A stretch of DNA of 64,000 nt from NCBI GenBank assembly GCA_030018355.1, contig JASEFN010000003.1, positions 147,939 to 211,938 of the forward strand, given 5' to 3'. This document shows, one piece after another, positions 53,968 through 62,655 of this stretch. The position numbers and the translations under genes are program-made. Numbering within the stretch: the stretch's first letter is position 1; each line of letters starts with the position of its first letter. Source of the DNA: Caldisericia bacterium. GTDB lineage: Bacteria; Caldisericota; Caldisericia; B22-G15. Under the pieces are notes generated by a model, which saw nothing but the letters and a program-made list of their open reading frames with translations, ran no database searches and was not told the origin of the DNA.

Positions 53968-55376
53968 AAAAATTGTCTATTTTTTTGATTTTATTTATTA
54001 TTTTTTCTACATTTTCATTTAAAAAAGTTTCAACACAAGAAATAAAATTTCCTGCTGAAATTTCTTTTAAAATTGATGAGAACTATTTTTATATAAATGG
54101 ATATAAATTAAATTTTGATTCAAATAAAGGTGTTAAGCCAATAATAAAATATGGTAGAACTTTTGTTCCACTAAGATCAATTGTTGAAAGCATTGGTGGA
54201 GAAATTTTATGGAAACCAAAAACAAAAGAGATTGAAATAAGATATAAAGGAAATTTAATCGTTTTAACAGTTGATAAAAATACAGCATTTATTAATACAA
54301 AAGTAGTAAAAATTGATAGCGATGAGAGAGTAAAGCCTTTTATACTTTATTCAAGGACATATATACCTTTAAGATTTATAATTGAAAACCTTCAAGGAAG
54401 TATAAGTTATAATTCTTTGGAGAAAACGATTTTAATAAAAATTGATAGAGATACAAGAGAAATAATTGATTCAAATGGAAGAAAAATAATCATTCCAAAG
54501 AAAATATATAGAATTATATCTTTATATCCAATGTCAACTATAATTCTTTTTTCTCTTAAAGAAGAAGATAAACTTATAAATTCACATAAAGGTGCAAAAG
54601 TGATAAATTATGAGAATCTCAAAAAATTATATTCTGATTATGATAAACTTCCAGATGCAGGAAGTTTTAAAGATTATAACCCTGAGACAATCCTTTCTAT
54701 GAAACCAGATATAGTTATTACTCCTCATTATACAAACATCAAAAAACTTGAAGAGATAAATATTCCTGTAATTCTCTTGAATCATGAATCACCAGAAGAA
54801 CTTTTAAAATCAATAGAAATTCTTGGTGATGCACTTAATAAAAAAGAGGAAGCATATAAAATAGTAAGTTATTATAAGAATATTAAAGATCAAGTTGAAA
54901 AATTTCTAAAAGGTAAAGAAAAGAAAAAGGTATATGTTGCTGGTGAAACCATTTTAAAATCTTTTGGTAGTGATTTTTATCAAACATTTATGGTAGAAAT
55001 TGCAGGAGGAGAGAGTGTAACAAAAATTATAAAAGGAGGAAAAATTGAAATTTCTCTTGAAGATTTACTTAAATTTAATCCAGAATATATTTTCTTTCCT
55101 CCATATTTTCTTGGAACTAAAAATGATATTCTAAATAAAAAAGAAATTCAAGAGGTTAAAGCAGTTAAAGAAAAGAGAATATATAAGTTTCCATCATTTA
55201 TACTTTCATATGACCTTCCTTCAGTTGAATCAATTTTAGGAATAGTTTGGCTTGCTGAAAAGATAAATGGAGACATTTTAAAAATAGATATTGAAAAAGA
55301 GATAAAATGGTTTTATAAAAATATTTTTGATTACAATTTAAATGAAGAGGAGTTGAAGGAGATTTTAAAAGAATGA
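53964..55376 (+). CDS. FecB/BtuF-type ABC binding protein with two N-terminal stalk domains
   Basis: 470 residues. A signal peptide (1-25) without lipobox Cys. Residues about 28-160 are two PF07833 stalk units (KPIIKYGRTFVPLRSIVESIGGEILW and KPFILYSRTYIPLRFIIENLQGSISY). Residues about 175-455 are a periplasmic-binding fold of the iron/B12 type (RIISLYPMSTIILFSL, PDAGSFKDYNPETILSMKPDIVITPHY, FNPEYIFFPPYFLG). The stalk units may anchor or space the binding domain in the wall instead of a lipid. ATGA overlaps on both sides with DUF364 and the ATPase. Confidence 0.9.
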   Translation: MKKLSIFLILFIIFSTFSFKKVSTQEIKFPAEISFKIDENYFYINGYKLNFDSNKGVKPIIKYGRTFVPLRSIVESIGGEILWKPKTKEIEIRYKGNLIVLTVDKNTAFINTKVVKIDSDERVKPFILYSRTYIPLRFIIENLQGSISYNSLEKTILIKIDRDTREIIDSNGRKIIIPKKIYRIISLYPMSTIILFSLKEEDKLINSHKGAKVINYENLKKLYSDYDKLPDAGSFKDYNPETILSMKPDIVITPHYTNIKKLEEINIPVILLNHESPEELLKSIEILGDALNKKEEAYKIVSYYKNIKDQVEKFLKGKEKKKVYVAGETILKSFGSDFYQTFMVEIAGGESVTKIIKGGKIEISLEDLLKFNPEYIFFPPYFLGTKNDILNKKEIQEVKAVKEKRIYKFPSFILSYDLPSVESILGIVWLAEKINGDILKIDIEKEIKWFYKNIFDYNLNEEELKEILKE

Positions 55377-56155
55377 ATAATAAAAAGATTATTATTAAAA
55401 ATTTAAATTTTGGTTATTACGATTCTGAAATTTTTAAGGAGTTTTCTTTTGAGATTGAAAGTGGCGAAATTTTAACAATTCTTGGTCCAAATGGATCTGG
55501 TAAGACAACACTTTTAAAACTTATTCAAAAAATTCTCTCTCCAAAAGGAGGAAATATTATTGTATCAGGAAAAGATATTAATGAATATACATTTAAAGAA
55601 TTAAGTAAAGAGATATCTTATGTTCCACAAATTCACACACCTAAATTTCCTTTTACTGTTTTTGATTTTGTTTTAATGGGTAGAAATCCATACATTGATA
55701 ATTATTCACTTCCGACTGAAAAGGATATGGAGATTGTAGAGAATTCACTTAAAGATTTAGGGATACTTTACTTGAAGGATAGACCGTATATAGACATTAG
55801 TGGTGGGGAACTAAGACTTGTATTAATTGCAAGGGCCATTGCACAAGAAACTGATGTACTTCTTCTTGATGAACCAACAGCATTTCTTGATTTTAAAAAT
55901 AAACTTTTTGTTCTTAAAAAAATAAAAGAATTAAAACAAAAAAGGAATTTAACAGTTGTTATAACATTACATGATCCAAATGAAGCGATTAACTTTTCAG
56001 ATAGAATATTATTAATTAATAAAAATGAAATTGTATCTTTTGGTCCTCCAGAAATAGTTTTAAGTAAAGAGAATATTAAAAAAGTTTATTCAGTAGAAAT
56101 AGAAATTTTTCAAATAAATGATAGAAAATTCATTGTCCCAAAAGAGAAAATTTAA
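55373..56155 (+). CDS. Iron/corrinoid-type ABC transporter, ATP-binding protein
   Basis: 260 residues of the FecE/BtuD family. Walker A GPNGSGKTT near 37, Q-loop YVPQIHTPKFPFTVFDFVLMGRNPY, signature DISGGELRLVLIARAIAQ near 140, Walker B VLLLDEPTAFLD, H-loop TLHDPNEA. Powers import with the FecCD-type permease that follows, overlapping it by 38 bases. Confidence 0.94.
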   Translation: MNNKKIIIKNLNFGYYDSEIFKEFSFEIESGEILTILGPNGSGKTTLLKLIQKILSPKGGNIIVSGKDINEYTFKELSKEISYVPQIHTPKFPFTVFDFVLMGRNPYIDNYSLPTEKDMEIVENSLKDLGILYLKDRPYIDISGGELRLVLIARAIAQETDVLLLDEPTAFLDFKNKLFVLKKIKELKQKRNLTVVITLHDPNEAINFSDRILLINKNEIVSFGPPEIVLSKENIKKVYSVEIEIFQINDRKFIVPKEKI

Positions 56156-57149
56156 GAATTCATTTTTATTAATTTTTATTTTTTTGATTTTTTTAAATCT
56201 TTTTTTATTTTTATTTTCTCTTTCAATTGGAAGATACTCAATTAAAATAGGTGATATTATTAAATTTTTTTTATCTTTATTTTCTCAAAAGAAGTATGAT
56301 TTAGATCCAAATATAAAGTTAATTATATTTGACATTAGATTACCAAGAATTTTAATTTCAATGCTTGTTGGATCATCTCTATCAATTAGTGGATTATCAC
56401 TTCAAGGAATTTTTAATAATCCTCTTATATCTCCTTATATACTTGGAATTTCAGGTGGTGCAGGATTTGGTGCAGCATTAGGTGTTTTAATTGGTAAAAA
56501 CTTTTTTTATATAGAGATTTTATCATTTATTTTTGGTATTTTATCTGTATTTTTAACTATTTTTATCAGTGGGGGTATAAGAACTTTTTCAAATATAAAT
56601 TTAGTTTTATCTGGATTTATTGTAGGAACTATTTTTCAATCTCTTCTTTCGCTTGTTAAATATTATTTAGATCCTCTTCAAAAACTTCCTACAATTGTTT
56701 TTTGGCTAATGGGCTCATTTAATTCAATCTCAAAAAAGGAACTTACTTTGACAATTCCTATATTTATTATGGGTATTATTTTAATATTTTTACTTAGATG
56801 GAAACTTAATATTATTTCTCTTGGAGATGAAGAAGCAATTTCTCTTGGTGAAAATCCAAAGTTACTTAAAGGAGTTATTATAGTTTTAACAACAATATTA
56901 ACTGCAACATCAGTTTCAATATCAGGAATTATAGGGTGGGTTGGTCTTGCAGTTCCTCACATTGGAAGATTTTTACTCGGTTCAGACTTTAGAAAACTTG
57001 TTCCTTTTTCAATACTTTTTGGCTCATTTTATCTTCTTTTAATTGATAATATTTCAAGAACTTTAACTCCATCAGAAATTCCAATTGGAATATTGACCTC
57101 TTTAATTGGTGCACCAATTTTTATTTATGTTTTAAAAAGAAGAAAGTAG
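56118..57149 (+). CDS. Iron/corrinoid-type ABC transporter, permease (FecCD family)
   Basis: 343 residues with nine to ten membrane helices. FDIRLPRILISMLVGSSLSISGLSLQGIFNNPLISPYILGISGGAGFGAALG is the family core; SGIIGWVGLAVPHIGRFLLG and LTPSEIPIGILTSLIGAPIFIYVLKRRK the C-terminus. One gene implies a homodimeric channel. Substrate iron-siderophore, haem or cobalamin-like; not decidable. It ends 18 bases past the stop of the convergent gene. Confidence 0.94.
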   Translation: MIENSLSQKRKFKNSFLLIFIFLIFLNLFLFLFSLSIGRYSIKIGDIIKFFLSLFSQKKYDLDPNIKLIIFDIRLPRILISMLVGSSLSISGLSLQGIFNNPLISPYILGISGGAGFGAALGVLIGKNFFYIEILSFIFGILSVFLTIFISGGIRTFSNINLVLSGFIVGTIFQSLLSLVKYYLDPLQKLPTIVFWLMGSFNSISKKELTLTIPIFIMGIILIFLLRWKLNIISLGDEEAISLGENPKLLKGVIIVLTTILTATSVSISGIIGWVGLAVPHIGRFLLGSDFRKLVPFSILFGSFYLLLIDNISRTLTPSEIPIGILTSLIGAPIFIYVLKRRK

Positions 57150-57698
57150 TCTTGTAATTCTATCAAGAATTACGGAACACGCAGATCTTACAGTTAAATG
57201 ATTATAATTATTCTCCTTTGGAAAACCATAAATTGGTTCTAAAATATAATCATATTTAACTTTTTCAACAGCAATTCCCCAGCCTGTTCCAAAAATAATA
57301 AGAGTTGGATATTTTAAAATAATTTCCTTCAGCATTTCATAGTTTATATTATTTTCAAATCTTCTTGCGCTTGTTAAGACAATTTTGGGTTTCTCTTTTT
57401 CTTCTTTTTCAATAAATTTTACTACATCATCTAAATTTTTTTTAATAATCACAAGTTTTAAAGCCTCTTTTCTATCTTCGTTATAAAAACTACCTTTCTC
57501 TTTTGTCCAAAAATCAATTATTCTTTTAACAGTTTCTCTTTGTGCCTTAAAAGGGTGTACTATAAAATATTTTTTTACTCCGAATGTTCTTGATGCTCTA
57601 CTTATATCAACAATATCATAAGGGACAATTGATGACACTATTATTTTTTTGTTTATATCATAAACTGGATAGTGTATTAATGCAATATAAAGTCTCAT
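57132..57698 (-). CDS. SPOUT-type RNA methyltransferase (COG4752/PF09936)
   Basis: 188 residues. IALIHYPVYDINKKIIVSSIVPYDIVDISRASRTFGVKKYFIVHPFKAQ and the knotted C-terminal LIIFGTGWGIAVEKVKYDYILEPIYGF with HLTVRSACSVILDRI are typical of the TrmD-linked 'SAM-dependent RNA methyltransferase' family of thermophiles. Target unknown. Directly after trmD, where rplS is found in many bacteria. Confidence 0.88.
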   Translation of the reverse strand: MRLYIALIHYPVYDINKKIIVSSIVPYDIVDISRASRTFGVKKYFIVHPFKAQRETVKRIIDFWTKEKGSFYNEDRKEALKLVIIKKNLDDVVKFIEKEEKEKPKIVLTSARRFENNINYEMLKEIILKYPTLIIFGTGWGIAVEKVKYDYILEPIYGFPKENNYNHLTVRSACSVILDRITRLLSSF

Positions 57699-58453
57699 TC
57701 TATATTAAGTTTATTATAAAATGATAAAATTTCATTAAATATCTCTTTAAGAAGTTTTTTTTCTTCTTCTGTAAAAGTTTTTGTTAATAATAGATCTGGT
57801 CTTAACAAAAGAGTTCTTTTTAAGGACTCTTTTTTTCTAAACTTTTCAATCTCTTTATGATTTCCAGAAAGAAGAATTTGTGGTACATTTAGATTCTCGT
57901 ATTCTCTAGGTCTTGTATATTGCGGATATTCAAGGAGACCATTTTCAAAACTTTCAATGAGTTTTGTATCTTCTCTTTTTAAAAAATTTGGTATTATTCT
58001 TAAAATTGTATCAATAATTATTAATGTTGGAATTTCACCACCAGAGGTTATAAAATCACCAATAGAAATTTCCTCGTCAACATAATTTTTAATTCTTTCA
58101 TCAACACCTTCATAGTGTCCACATAAAAAAGTGAGAGATTTATAACAAGAGAGTTCTTTTGCTAATTTTTGATTAAATTTAATTCCTGATGGTGAAAGAA
58201 GAATAATATGAGTTTCTTTTGAAATTTCTTTTGCTCTATCTATGCTTTTTTTAAGTGGTGGAAACATAAGTAACATTCCAGGTCCACCACCATATGTATA
58301 GTCATCAACCTTTTTATGTTTATCTTCTGAATAATTTCTTGGATTTATTAAAAAATACCTTACAACACCCTTTTCAATTGCTTTTTTTGGAAGACTCAAA
58401 GAAAAATAGCATTCAAAGATTTGAGGAAAAATTGATATTATAATAAATTCCAT
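57695..58453 (-). CDS. trmD: tRNA (guanine-N1-)-methyltransferase
   Basis: 252 residues. ISIFPQIFECYFSLSLPKKAIEKG, DDYTYGGGPGMLLMFPPL, LCGHYEGVDERIKNYVDEEISIGDFITSGGEIP and YPQYTRPREYENLNVPQILLSGNH are the TrmD hallmarks, including the trefoil knot SAM site. It methylates G37 of tRNA. ATGA-type overlap with the downstream gene and 1-base contact with rimM. Confidence 0.97.
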   Translation of the reverse strand: MEFIIISIFPQIFECYFSLSLPKKAIEKGVVRYFLINPRNYSEDKHKKVDDYTYGGGPGMLLMFPPLKKSIDRAKEISKETHIILLSPSGIKFNQKLAKELSCYKSLTFLCGHYEGVDERIKNYVDEEISIGDFITSGGEIPTLIIIDTILRIIPNFLKREDTKLIESFENGLLEYPQYTRPREYENLNVPQILLSGNHKEIEKFRKKESLKRTLLLRPDLLLTKTFTEEEKKLLKEIFNEILSFYNKLNIE

Positions 58454-58956
58454 TATAATTCTTCAACTTTTTTATTTAATTTTATATAATTTTTTTCTAA
58501 ATTTATCTCTTTTATAAAAATTTTCATAAATGGAATAAGTATCTTTTCCTCATTTTTTACAACAATTACATCATTTGCAGAAGGATTTGAAATGAAATTA
58601 GTGACTTTACCTAAAAATTTATCATTTAAATCATAAACATCAAGATTCATTAATTGAAAGATGTAATACTCATCTTCTTTCAATTTTTGGAGTTCTTCTA
58701 TTTTTATTACAACATATCTTCCAATATAATTTTCTAATGAATCTTTTGGTTTTTCTTTTAATTTAACAATAACTCTATCCTCATAATCAATTATTTCTAA
58801 AATCTCTATTTCTTCAGGTTCCTCATTTTCTATTTGAACTAAAATTTTATCTAAATTTTTGAATCTATTAGGATTATCTGTTTCTTTTTTAATAACAAAA
58901 GAAGGGGAGACCCCCCATAAAGAAACAATCTCCCCAATTGTTATAAATTTATTCAT
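58453..58956 (-). CDS. rimM: 16S rRNA processing protein RimM
   Basis: 167 residues. ITIGEIVSLWGVSP (family: xIGxIxxxxGxxG), VKLKEKPKDSLENYIGRYVVI, then a PRC-barrel-like half with YYIFQLMNLDVYDLNDKFLGKVTNFISNPSANDVIVV and ILIPFMKIFIKEINLEKN. Assists 30S head maturation. Overlaps ylqD by 8 bases. Confidence 0.93.
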   Translation of the reverse strand: MNKFITIGEIVSLWGVSPSFVIKKETDNPNRFKNLDKILVQIENEEPEEIEILEIIDYEDRVIVKLKEKPKDSLENYIGRYVVIKIEELQKLKEDEYYIFQLMNLDVYDLNDKFLGKVTNFISNPSANDVIVVKNEEKILIPFMKIFIKEINLEKNYIKLNKKVEEL

Positions 58957-59353
58957 TCCTTATTTCTACAACCTTCCCATCCCTTAAAATAATCTCTGTT
59001 TCTTGAATCTTTTTCCAGAAATCGTCTCCAATGTTTACATCAACAAACCCTTCTACAACCCCATGAAGATAAAATTCACCATCTTTTAAAAGTTTTATAT
59101 TCTCTCTTTCTTTGATTAAGTTTTCTTTTATTCTCTCTTCCTCCTCTTTTTGCTCTTTAATTTTATTTTTAACTGCTTGAAGATATGCTGGTTCAAGAGT
59201 TGGGGCTGTTAACAAAAGTTTTTTCTCTTCTGAGACGATTTCTGAAATCCTTTTTTCAGATAATTCAATTAATTTATTAAATCTTTCAATTAAGTCCTTT
59301 TTTAAATCCTCTGTAACAAAGGATTTAACAAGGACTTGCCTTTTAATTAACAC
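58949..59353 (-). CDS. ylqD: YlqD family protein
   Basis: 134 residues, GTG start. KRQVLVKSFVTEDLKKDLIERFNKLIELSEKRISEI then a coiled-coil middle and GEFYLHGVVEGFVDVNIGDDFWKKI plus EIILRDGKVVEIR match B. subtilis YlqD, which sits in the same place between the KH protein and rimM. Function unknown. Confidence 0.88.
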   Translation of the reverse strand: MLIKRQVLVKSFVTEDLKKDLIERFNKLIELSEKRISEIVSEEKKLLLTAPTLEPAYLQAVKNKIKEQKEEEERIKENLIKERENIKLLKDGEFYLHGVVEGFVDVNIGDDFWKKIQETEIILRDGKVVEIRNE

Positions 59354-59369
59354 TTTATTTTACCTATCC

Positions 59370-59618
59370 TTAAGAGAGAATTGATACTATCGTACTTTTT
59401 CCAGACTTTCTTGAAATTGCTTGAACAATTGTTCTTAATGCCTCTGCTGTTTTACCCTGTTTTCCAATAACCTTTCCAATATCCTCTTGACCAACTTTTA
59501 CTTCATAAATAACTGTTGATGTACCCTCAATCTTTCTAACTTGTACTTTTTCAGGATAATCAACAATAACTTTTACAAGTTTTTCTAAAAGATTTGATGC
59601 ATTTGTTGCATTTGCCAT
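59370..59618 (-). CDS. khpA: KH-domain RNA-binding protein KhpA (second copy)
   Basis: 82 residues. LVKVIVDYPEKVQVRKI, then VGQEDIGKVIGKQGKTAEALRTIVQAIS with the GKxG RNA-binding loop, ending in STIVSILS. KhpA binds RNA, usually with KhpB. Its nearest relative is the KhpA copy just upstream (59715-59945), from which it is separated by two hairpins. GGAGGT site before the ATG. Confidence 0.93.
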   Translation of the reverse strand: MANATNASNLLEKLVKVIVDYPEKVQVRKIEGTSTVIYEVKVGQEDIGKVIGKQGKTAEALRTIVQAISRKSGKSTIVSILS

Positions 59619-59660
59619 ACTCTACCTCCATATTAATTTGTTTTGATGAACTTGAATGAA

Positions 59661-59688
59661 CCCCGAAGAGCCTTATTTCTCTCCGGGG
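59661..59688 (-). promoter_or_regulatory. Stem-loop between the two khpA genes
   Basis: Minus-strand RNA pairs CCCCGGAGAG with CTCTTCGGGG (10 bp including one G-U) across an 8-nt loop. No U-run follows on this strand, so it looks like an RNA-processing or stability element rather than a terminator. The G-U pair works only on the minus strand, supporting that orientation. Confidence 0.55.
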
Positions 59689-59705
59689 ATTTTTGAAAAA
59701 GATTA

Positions 59706-59724
59706 TCTCTCTTATTAAGAGAGA
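59706..59724 (-). terminator. Weak terminator/attenuator at the end of the first khpA
   Basis: Perfect inverted repeat TCTCTCTTA/TAAGAGAGA with one central base, overlapping the khpA stop codon and followed on the minus strand by TAATCTTTTTC. The stem is AT-rich, so read-through is expected. Confidence 0.4.
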
Positions 59725-59945
59725 ATGTTTACCATAGCATTCTTACCTGATTTACTGGCTGCTGCTCTTACTAATGTTCTTAATGCATTTGCTGTTCTTC
59801 CCTGTTTCCCAATAACTTTACCAATATCATCAGCACTAACTTTTACTTCATAAACAACAGCCTGTTCGCCCTCTACTGCTTGCACCTTTACTTCCTCTGG
59901 ATGATCTACCAATGCCTTTACAATCTCTTCAAGTAAATCTTTCAT
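59715..59945 (-). CDS. khpA: KH-domain RNA-binding protein KhpA (first copy)
   Basis: 76 residues. LVDHPEEVKVQAVEGEQAVVYEVKVSADDIGKVIGKQGRTANALRTLVRAAASKSGKNAMVNILS is the complete single KH domain with GKQG loop. Same position as ylqC/khpA in Firmicutes. It overlaps the rpsP stop by ATGA. Confidence 0.95.
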   Translation of the reverse strand: MKDLLEEIVKALVDHPEEVKVQAVEGEQAVVYEVKVSADDIGKVIGKQGRTANALRTLVRAAASKSGKNAMVNILS

Positions 59946-60187
59946 TGTTTAACCTCCTTCAACTTTTTAATAAGGTTTTTAACTGATTCTGTAGGTTGAG
60001 CACCTTTGCTCAACCAATACTCCAACCGCTCCAAGTTAACTTTTAAATTATCTCCTTCGGAGCGTGGATTATAACTGCCCAAACTTTCTATATAAGAACT
60101 TTTGGGCTGTTTTCTGCTGTCAATGACAATAAGCCTATAGTATGGCTCTTTCTTCTTACCCATTCTTCTCAACTTTATCTTTACCAA
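59942..60187 (-). CDS. rpsP: 30S ribosomal protein S16
   Basis: 81 residues from TTG 60187 (VKIKLRRMGKKKEPYYRLIVIDSR, the usual S16 opening), with GGAGGTG 6 nt upstream; an in-frame TTG further up lies before that site. SYIESLGSYNPRSEG and the KGAQPTESVKNLIKK end are conserved. First gene of the rpsP-khpA-khpA-ylqD-rimM-trmD operon. Confidence 0.97.
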   Translation of the reverse strand: MVKIKLRRMGKKKEPYYRLIVIDSRKQPKSSYIESLGSYNPRSEGDNLKVNLERLEYWLSKGAQPTESVKNLIKKLKEVKQ

Positions 60188-60221
60188 CCTTTTCACCTCC
60201 AAAGGAAACAGGTTATTATAA

Positions 60222-60249
60222 ATTTTATATTATTAGAAATTTTTGTCAA
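60222..60249 (-). promoter_or_regulatory. Promoter of the rpsP-trmD operon
   Basis: Minus strand TTGACA (60249-60244), 16-nt spacer, TAAAAT (60227-60222), about 34 nt before the rpsP start. Confidence 0.7.
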
Positions 60250-60298
60250 TATATTTTATAATTTTGATTAATCACAAAACAATGTGAGGAGGTTTATT

Positions 60299-61537
60299 TT
60301 GGAAAAAGAACAAAAATCTATGTTGATTAAAAACGCAAAGATTTGCAATGAAGATGAATTAAAGGATATATTAATTATTGAAAGTAAATTTAAAAAAATT
60401 GAACATCATATAGATTTTAAAGCAGATGAAATTGTTGATATTGATGGATTTATTGTAACTCCAACTTTTATTGATCCTCATTTACACATTGATAAAGCAT
60501 TTACATTTAATGAAGTTATAAGAGAAGAAGATACCCTTGAAGAATCAATAAAATTAATGCATGGTATTAAAAAAAATTATACTGTAGATGATGTTAAAAG
60601 CCGCGCTTTAAAAGCAATAAAAGAATCTATAAAATATGGTGTAACAAAAATTAGAGCACATATTGACATAGACAATATTTGTGGATTAGTGGCTCTTGAA
60701 GGATGTTTACTTGCAAAAGAGGAAGTTAAAGATATTGTTGATATTCAGATTGTTGCATTTCCTCAAGAAGGTATTTTTTGTAATAAAGGAACAGATGAGT
60801 TAATGATTAAAGCAATTGAAATGGGTGCGAATGTTGTAGGTGGAATGCCTGCTGCTGAATGGATTGACGAAGATTCAAAAAAACATGTTGATTTTGTATT
60901 TGAACTTGCAAAAAAATATAATTTAGATATTGATATGCATGTTGATCAAACGAAAGACTTTTTCTCACGTTCTCTTGAGTATATAGCGTATAAAACAATA
61001 AAAGAAAATTATGAAGGAAGAGTTACTGCTGCCCATTGTACATCTTTAGCATATCAAAATGACTCTCATGCAAAAAAGGTTATGGAACTAATTAAAATTG
61101 CAGATATAAATATATGTGTTAATCCTTCTGTTCTTCTAATTATGGGTGTTGATCCTGAGCCAAGAACAAGAGGATTAACTAGAGCAAGAGAATTGATTGA
61201 AAAAGGAATCAATGTTGCAATTGCACAAGATACAATAAGCGATGGTTTTCACCTTTTTGGGACAGGCGACCCTCTTGATTATGGACTTTTATTTGCCTAT
61301 GCTGCTCAATTTAATTCAACTGATAAAATTAGTAAAATTTTTGATATGATAACCTATAATGGAGCAAAAATTATGAAAATCGAAAATTACGGAATTAAAG
61401 AGAATAATCCTGCAGATTTTAATATTATTTTTTGTAAAAAAGAGAGTGAATGTTTAAGATTAAGGCCAGGAAGAATGGTTTTTAAAAATGGAAAACTGAT
61501 ATCAAAAATTGAGAAAAACGAAGAGATTTATTTTTAA
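60299..61537 (+). CDS. Amidohydrolase (cytosine-deaminase-like)
   Basis: 412 residues from TTG 60299, placed 6 nt after GAGGAGG; an in-frame GTG at 60284 precedes that site. TIM-barrel amidohydrolase: metal motif DPHLHIDKAF near 67, conserved KIRAHIDID, DIDMHVDQ near 215, VTAAHCTSLA near 238, and IAQDTISDGFHLFGTGDPLDYG near 318. Closest to the cytosine deaminase / N-isopropylammelide hydrolase group (CodA-like). Followed by a BMP-type nucleoside binding protein, so a purine/pyrimidine salvage role is reasonable. Confidence 0.87.
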   Translation: MEKEQKSMLIKNAKICNEDELKDILIIESKFKKIEHHIDFKADEIVDIDGFIVTPTFIDPHLHIDKAFTFNEVIREEDTLEESIKLMHGIKKNYTVDDVKSRALKAIKESIKYGVTKIRAHIDIDNICGLVALEGCLLAKEEVKDIVDIQIVAFPQEGIFCNKGTDELMIKAIEMGANVVGGMPAAEWIDEDSKKHVDFVFELAKKYNLDIDMHVDQTKDFFSRSLEYIAYKTIKENYEGRVTAAHCTSLAYQNDSHAKKVMELIKIADINICVNPSVLLIMGVDPEPRTRGLTRARELIEKGINVAIAQDTISDGFHLFGTGDPLDYGLLFAYAAQFNSTDKISKIFDMITYNGAKIMKIENYGIKENNPADFNIIFCKKESECLRLRPGRMVFKNGKLISKIEKNEEIYF

Positions 61538-61589
61538 AAAAATTTATAATATAATTTAATAGTATTTAATTTTTAAGGAGGTGTAGTAC

Positions 61590-62600
61590 ATGAAAAGATC
61601 AAAGATTTTAATGGGGGTTATGTTAATTTTAGTGTTATCTTTATTCTTTACTGCATCATGTAAAAAAGTTGAAGAACAGAAACCTGTTTATAAATTAGCA
61701 ACTGTAATGCCAGGTTCAATTCAAGATGCAGATTACAACACTTTGGGTTACATTGCAACTCAAGAAATTGGAAAAGAGTTTAATATTGATGTTGCTTATT
61801 CTGAAAAAGTTGCAGTACCAGATGTTGAAAGAGTAATGAGAGAGTATATAGCAGATGGTTTTAACATCATTTGGGTACATGGAGGACAATTTAATTCTGC
61901 AGCATTAAAACTTGCAGATGAAAATCCAAATGTTACATTTGTAATTGAAGTTGATAGTGAACCAAGTGATAAAAAACCAAATGTATGGTATTTCCATAGA
62001 AATTTCCATACAGGTTTTTATGTTTTGGGTGCACTTGCTGCACTTAAAACAGAAACAGGAAAGATAGGTTATATTGGTGGACTTGAATTACCATTTACAC
62101 ATGGTGAAATAAATGCAGTAAAACAAGCAATAAAAGATTTAGGCTCAAATGCAACTCTTGACTATGTATATGCAGGAGATTTTAACGATCCTCTTAAAGC
62201 AAGACAAGCTGCAGAAAGTTTAATTGCAAAAGGTGTAGATGTTATTTTGAGTTCTGTAAACCTTGGAAATTATGGAATTTACAATGCTCTTGATGAAGCA
62301 AAAAGACCAGTTTATATAACAGTTAAATATACTGATAAGTATTCCCAGGCCCCACAAAATTATCTAACAGCAGACCTTTTTGATTTTAGAGTTCCTTTAA
62401 GAGAAGTTGTAAGTAGAGTTTTAAAAGGTGAGAAAGGTGGATTTTTAATGCTTGAATATGGTGAAGGTAAGGCTCGTTATACGCAATTTCCTATTAAAAA
62501 TGTAACAGATGAGATTAATGCAAAAGTTAAACAAATTGCAGATGATGTTGCCTCAGGAAAAATTAAAGTAATTGAAAAACTTGACGTTATAAATCCATAA
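61590..62600 (+). CDS. BMP-family nucleoside ABC binding lipoprotein
   Basis: 336 residues with lipobox TASC (Cys24). YKLATVMPGSIQDADYNTLGYIATQEIGKEF, IIWVHGGQFNSAALKLADENPNVTFVIE, the GKIGYIGGLELPFTHGEINA and the ARQAAESLIAKGVDVILSS stretches are the PF02608 (Bmp/PnrA) core. Usually binds purine nucleosides or autoinducer-like ligands. AAGGAGGTG site. The next gene is the matching ATPase, after a strong terminator hairpin. Confidence 0.92.
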   Translation: MKRSKILMGVMLILVLSLFFTASCKKVEEQKPVYKLATVMPGSIQDADYNTLGYIATQEIGKEFNIDVAYSEKVAVPDVERVMREYIADGFNIIWVHGGQFNSAALKLADENPNVTFVIEVDSEPSDKKPNVWYFHRNFHTGFYVLGALAALKTETGKIGYIGGLELPFTHGEINAVKQAIKDLGSNATLDYVYAGDFNDPLKARQAAESLIAKGVDVILSSVNLGNYGIYNALDEAKRPVYITVKYTDKYSQAPQNYLTADLFDFRVPLREVVSRVLKGEKGGFLMLEYGEGKARYTQFPIKNVTDEINAKVKQIADDVASGKIKVIEKLDVINP

Positions 62601-62621
62601 GTTATAAATTATTTCATTAAA

Positions 62622-62650
62622 GGGGAGGATATGTCCTCCCCTGTTTTTAT
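62622..62650 (+). terminator. Intrinsic terminator between binding-protein and ATPase genes
   Basis: Stem GGGGAGGA (62622-62629), loop TATG, TCCTCCCC (62634-62641), then TGTTTTTATT. Likely partial, letting the binding protein outnumber the transporter. Confidence 0.8.
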
Positions 62651-62655
62651 TAATT

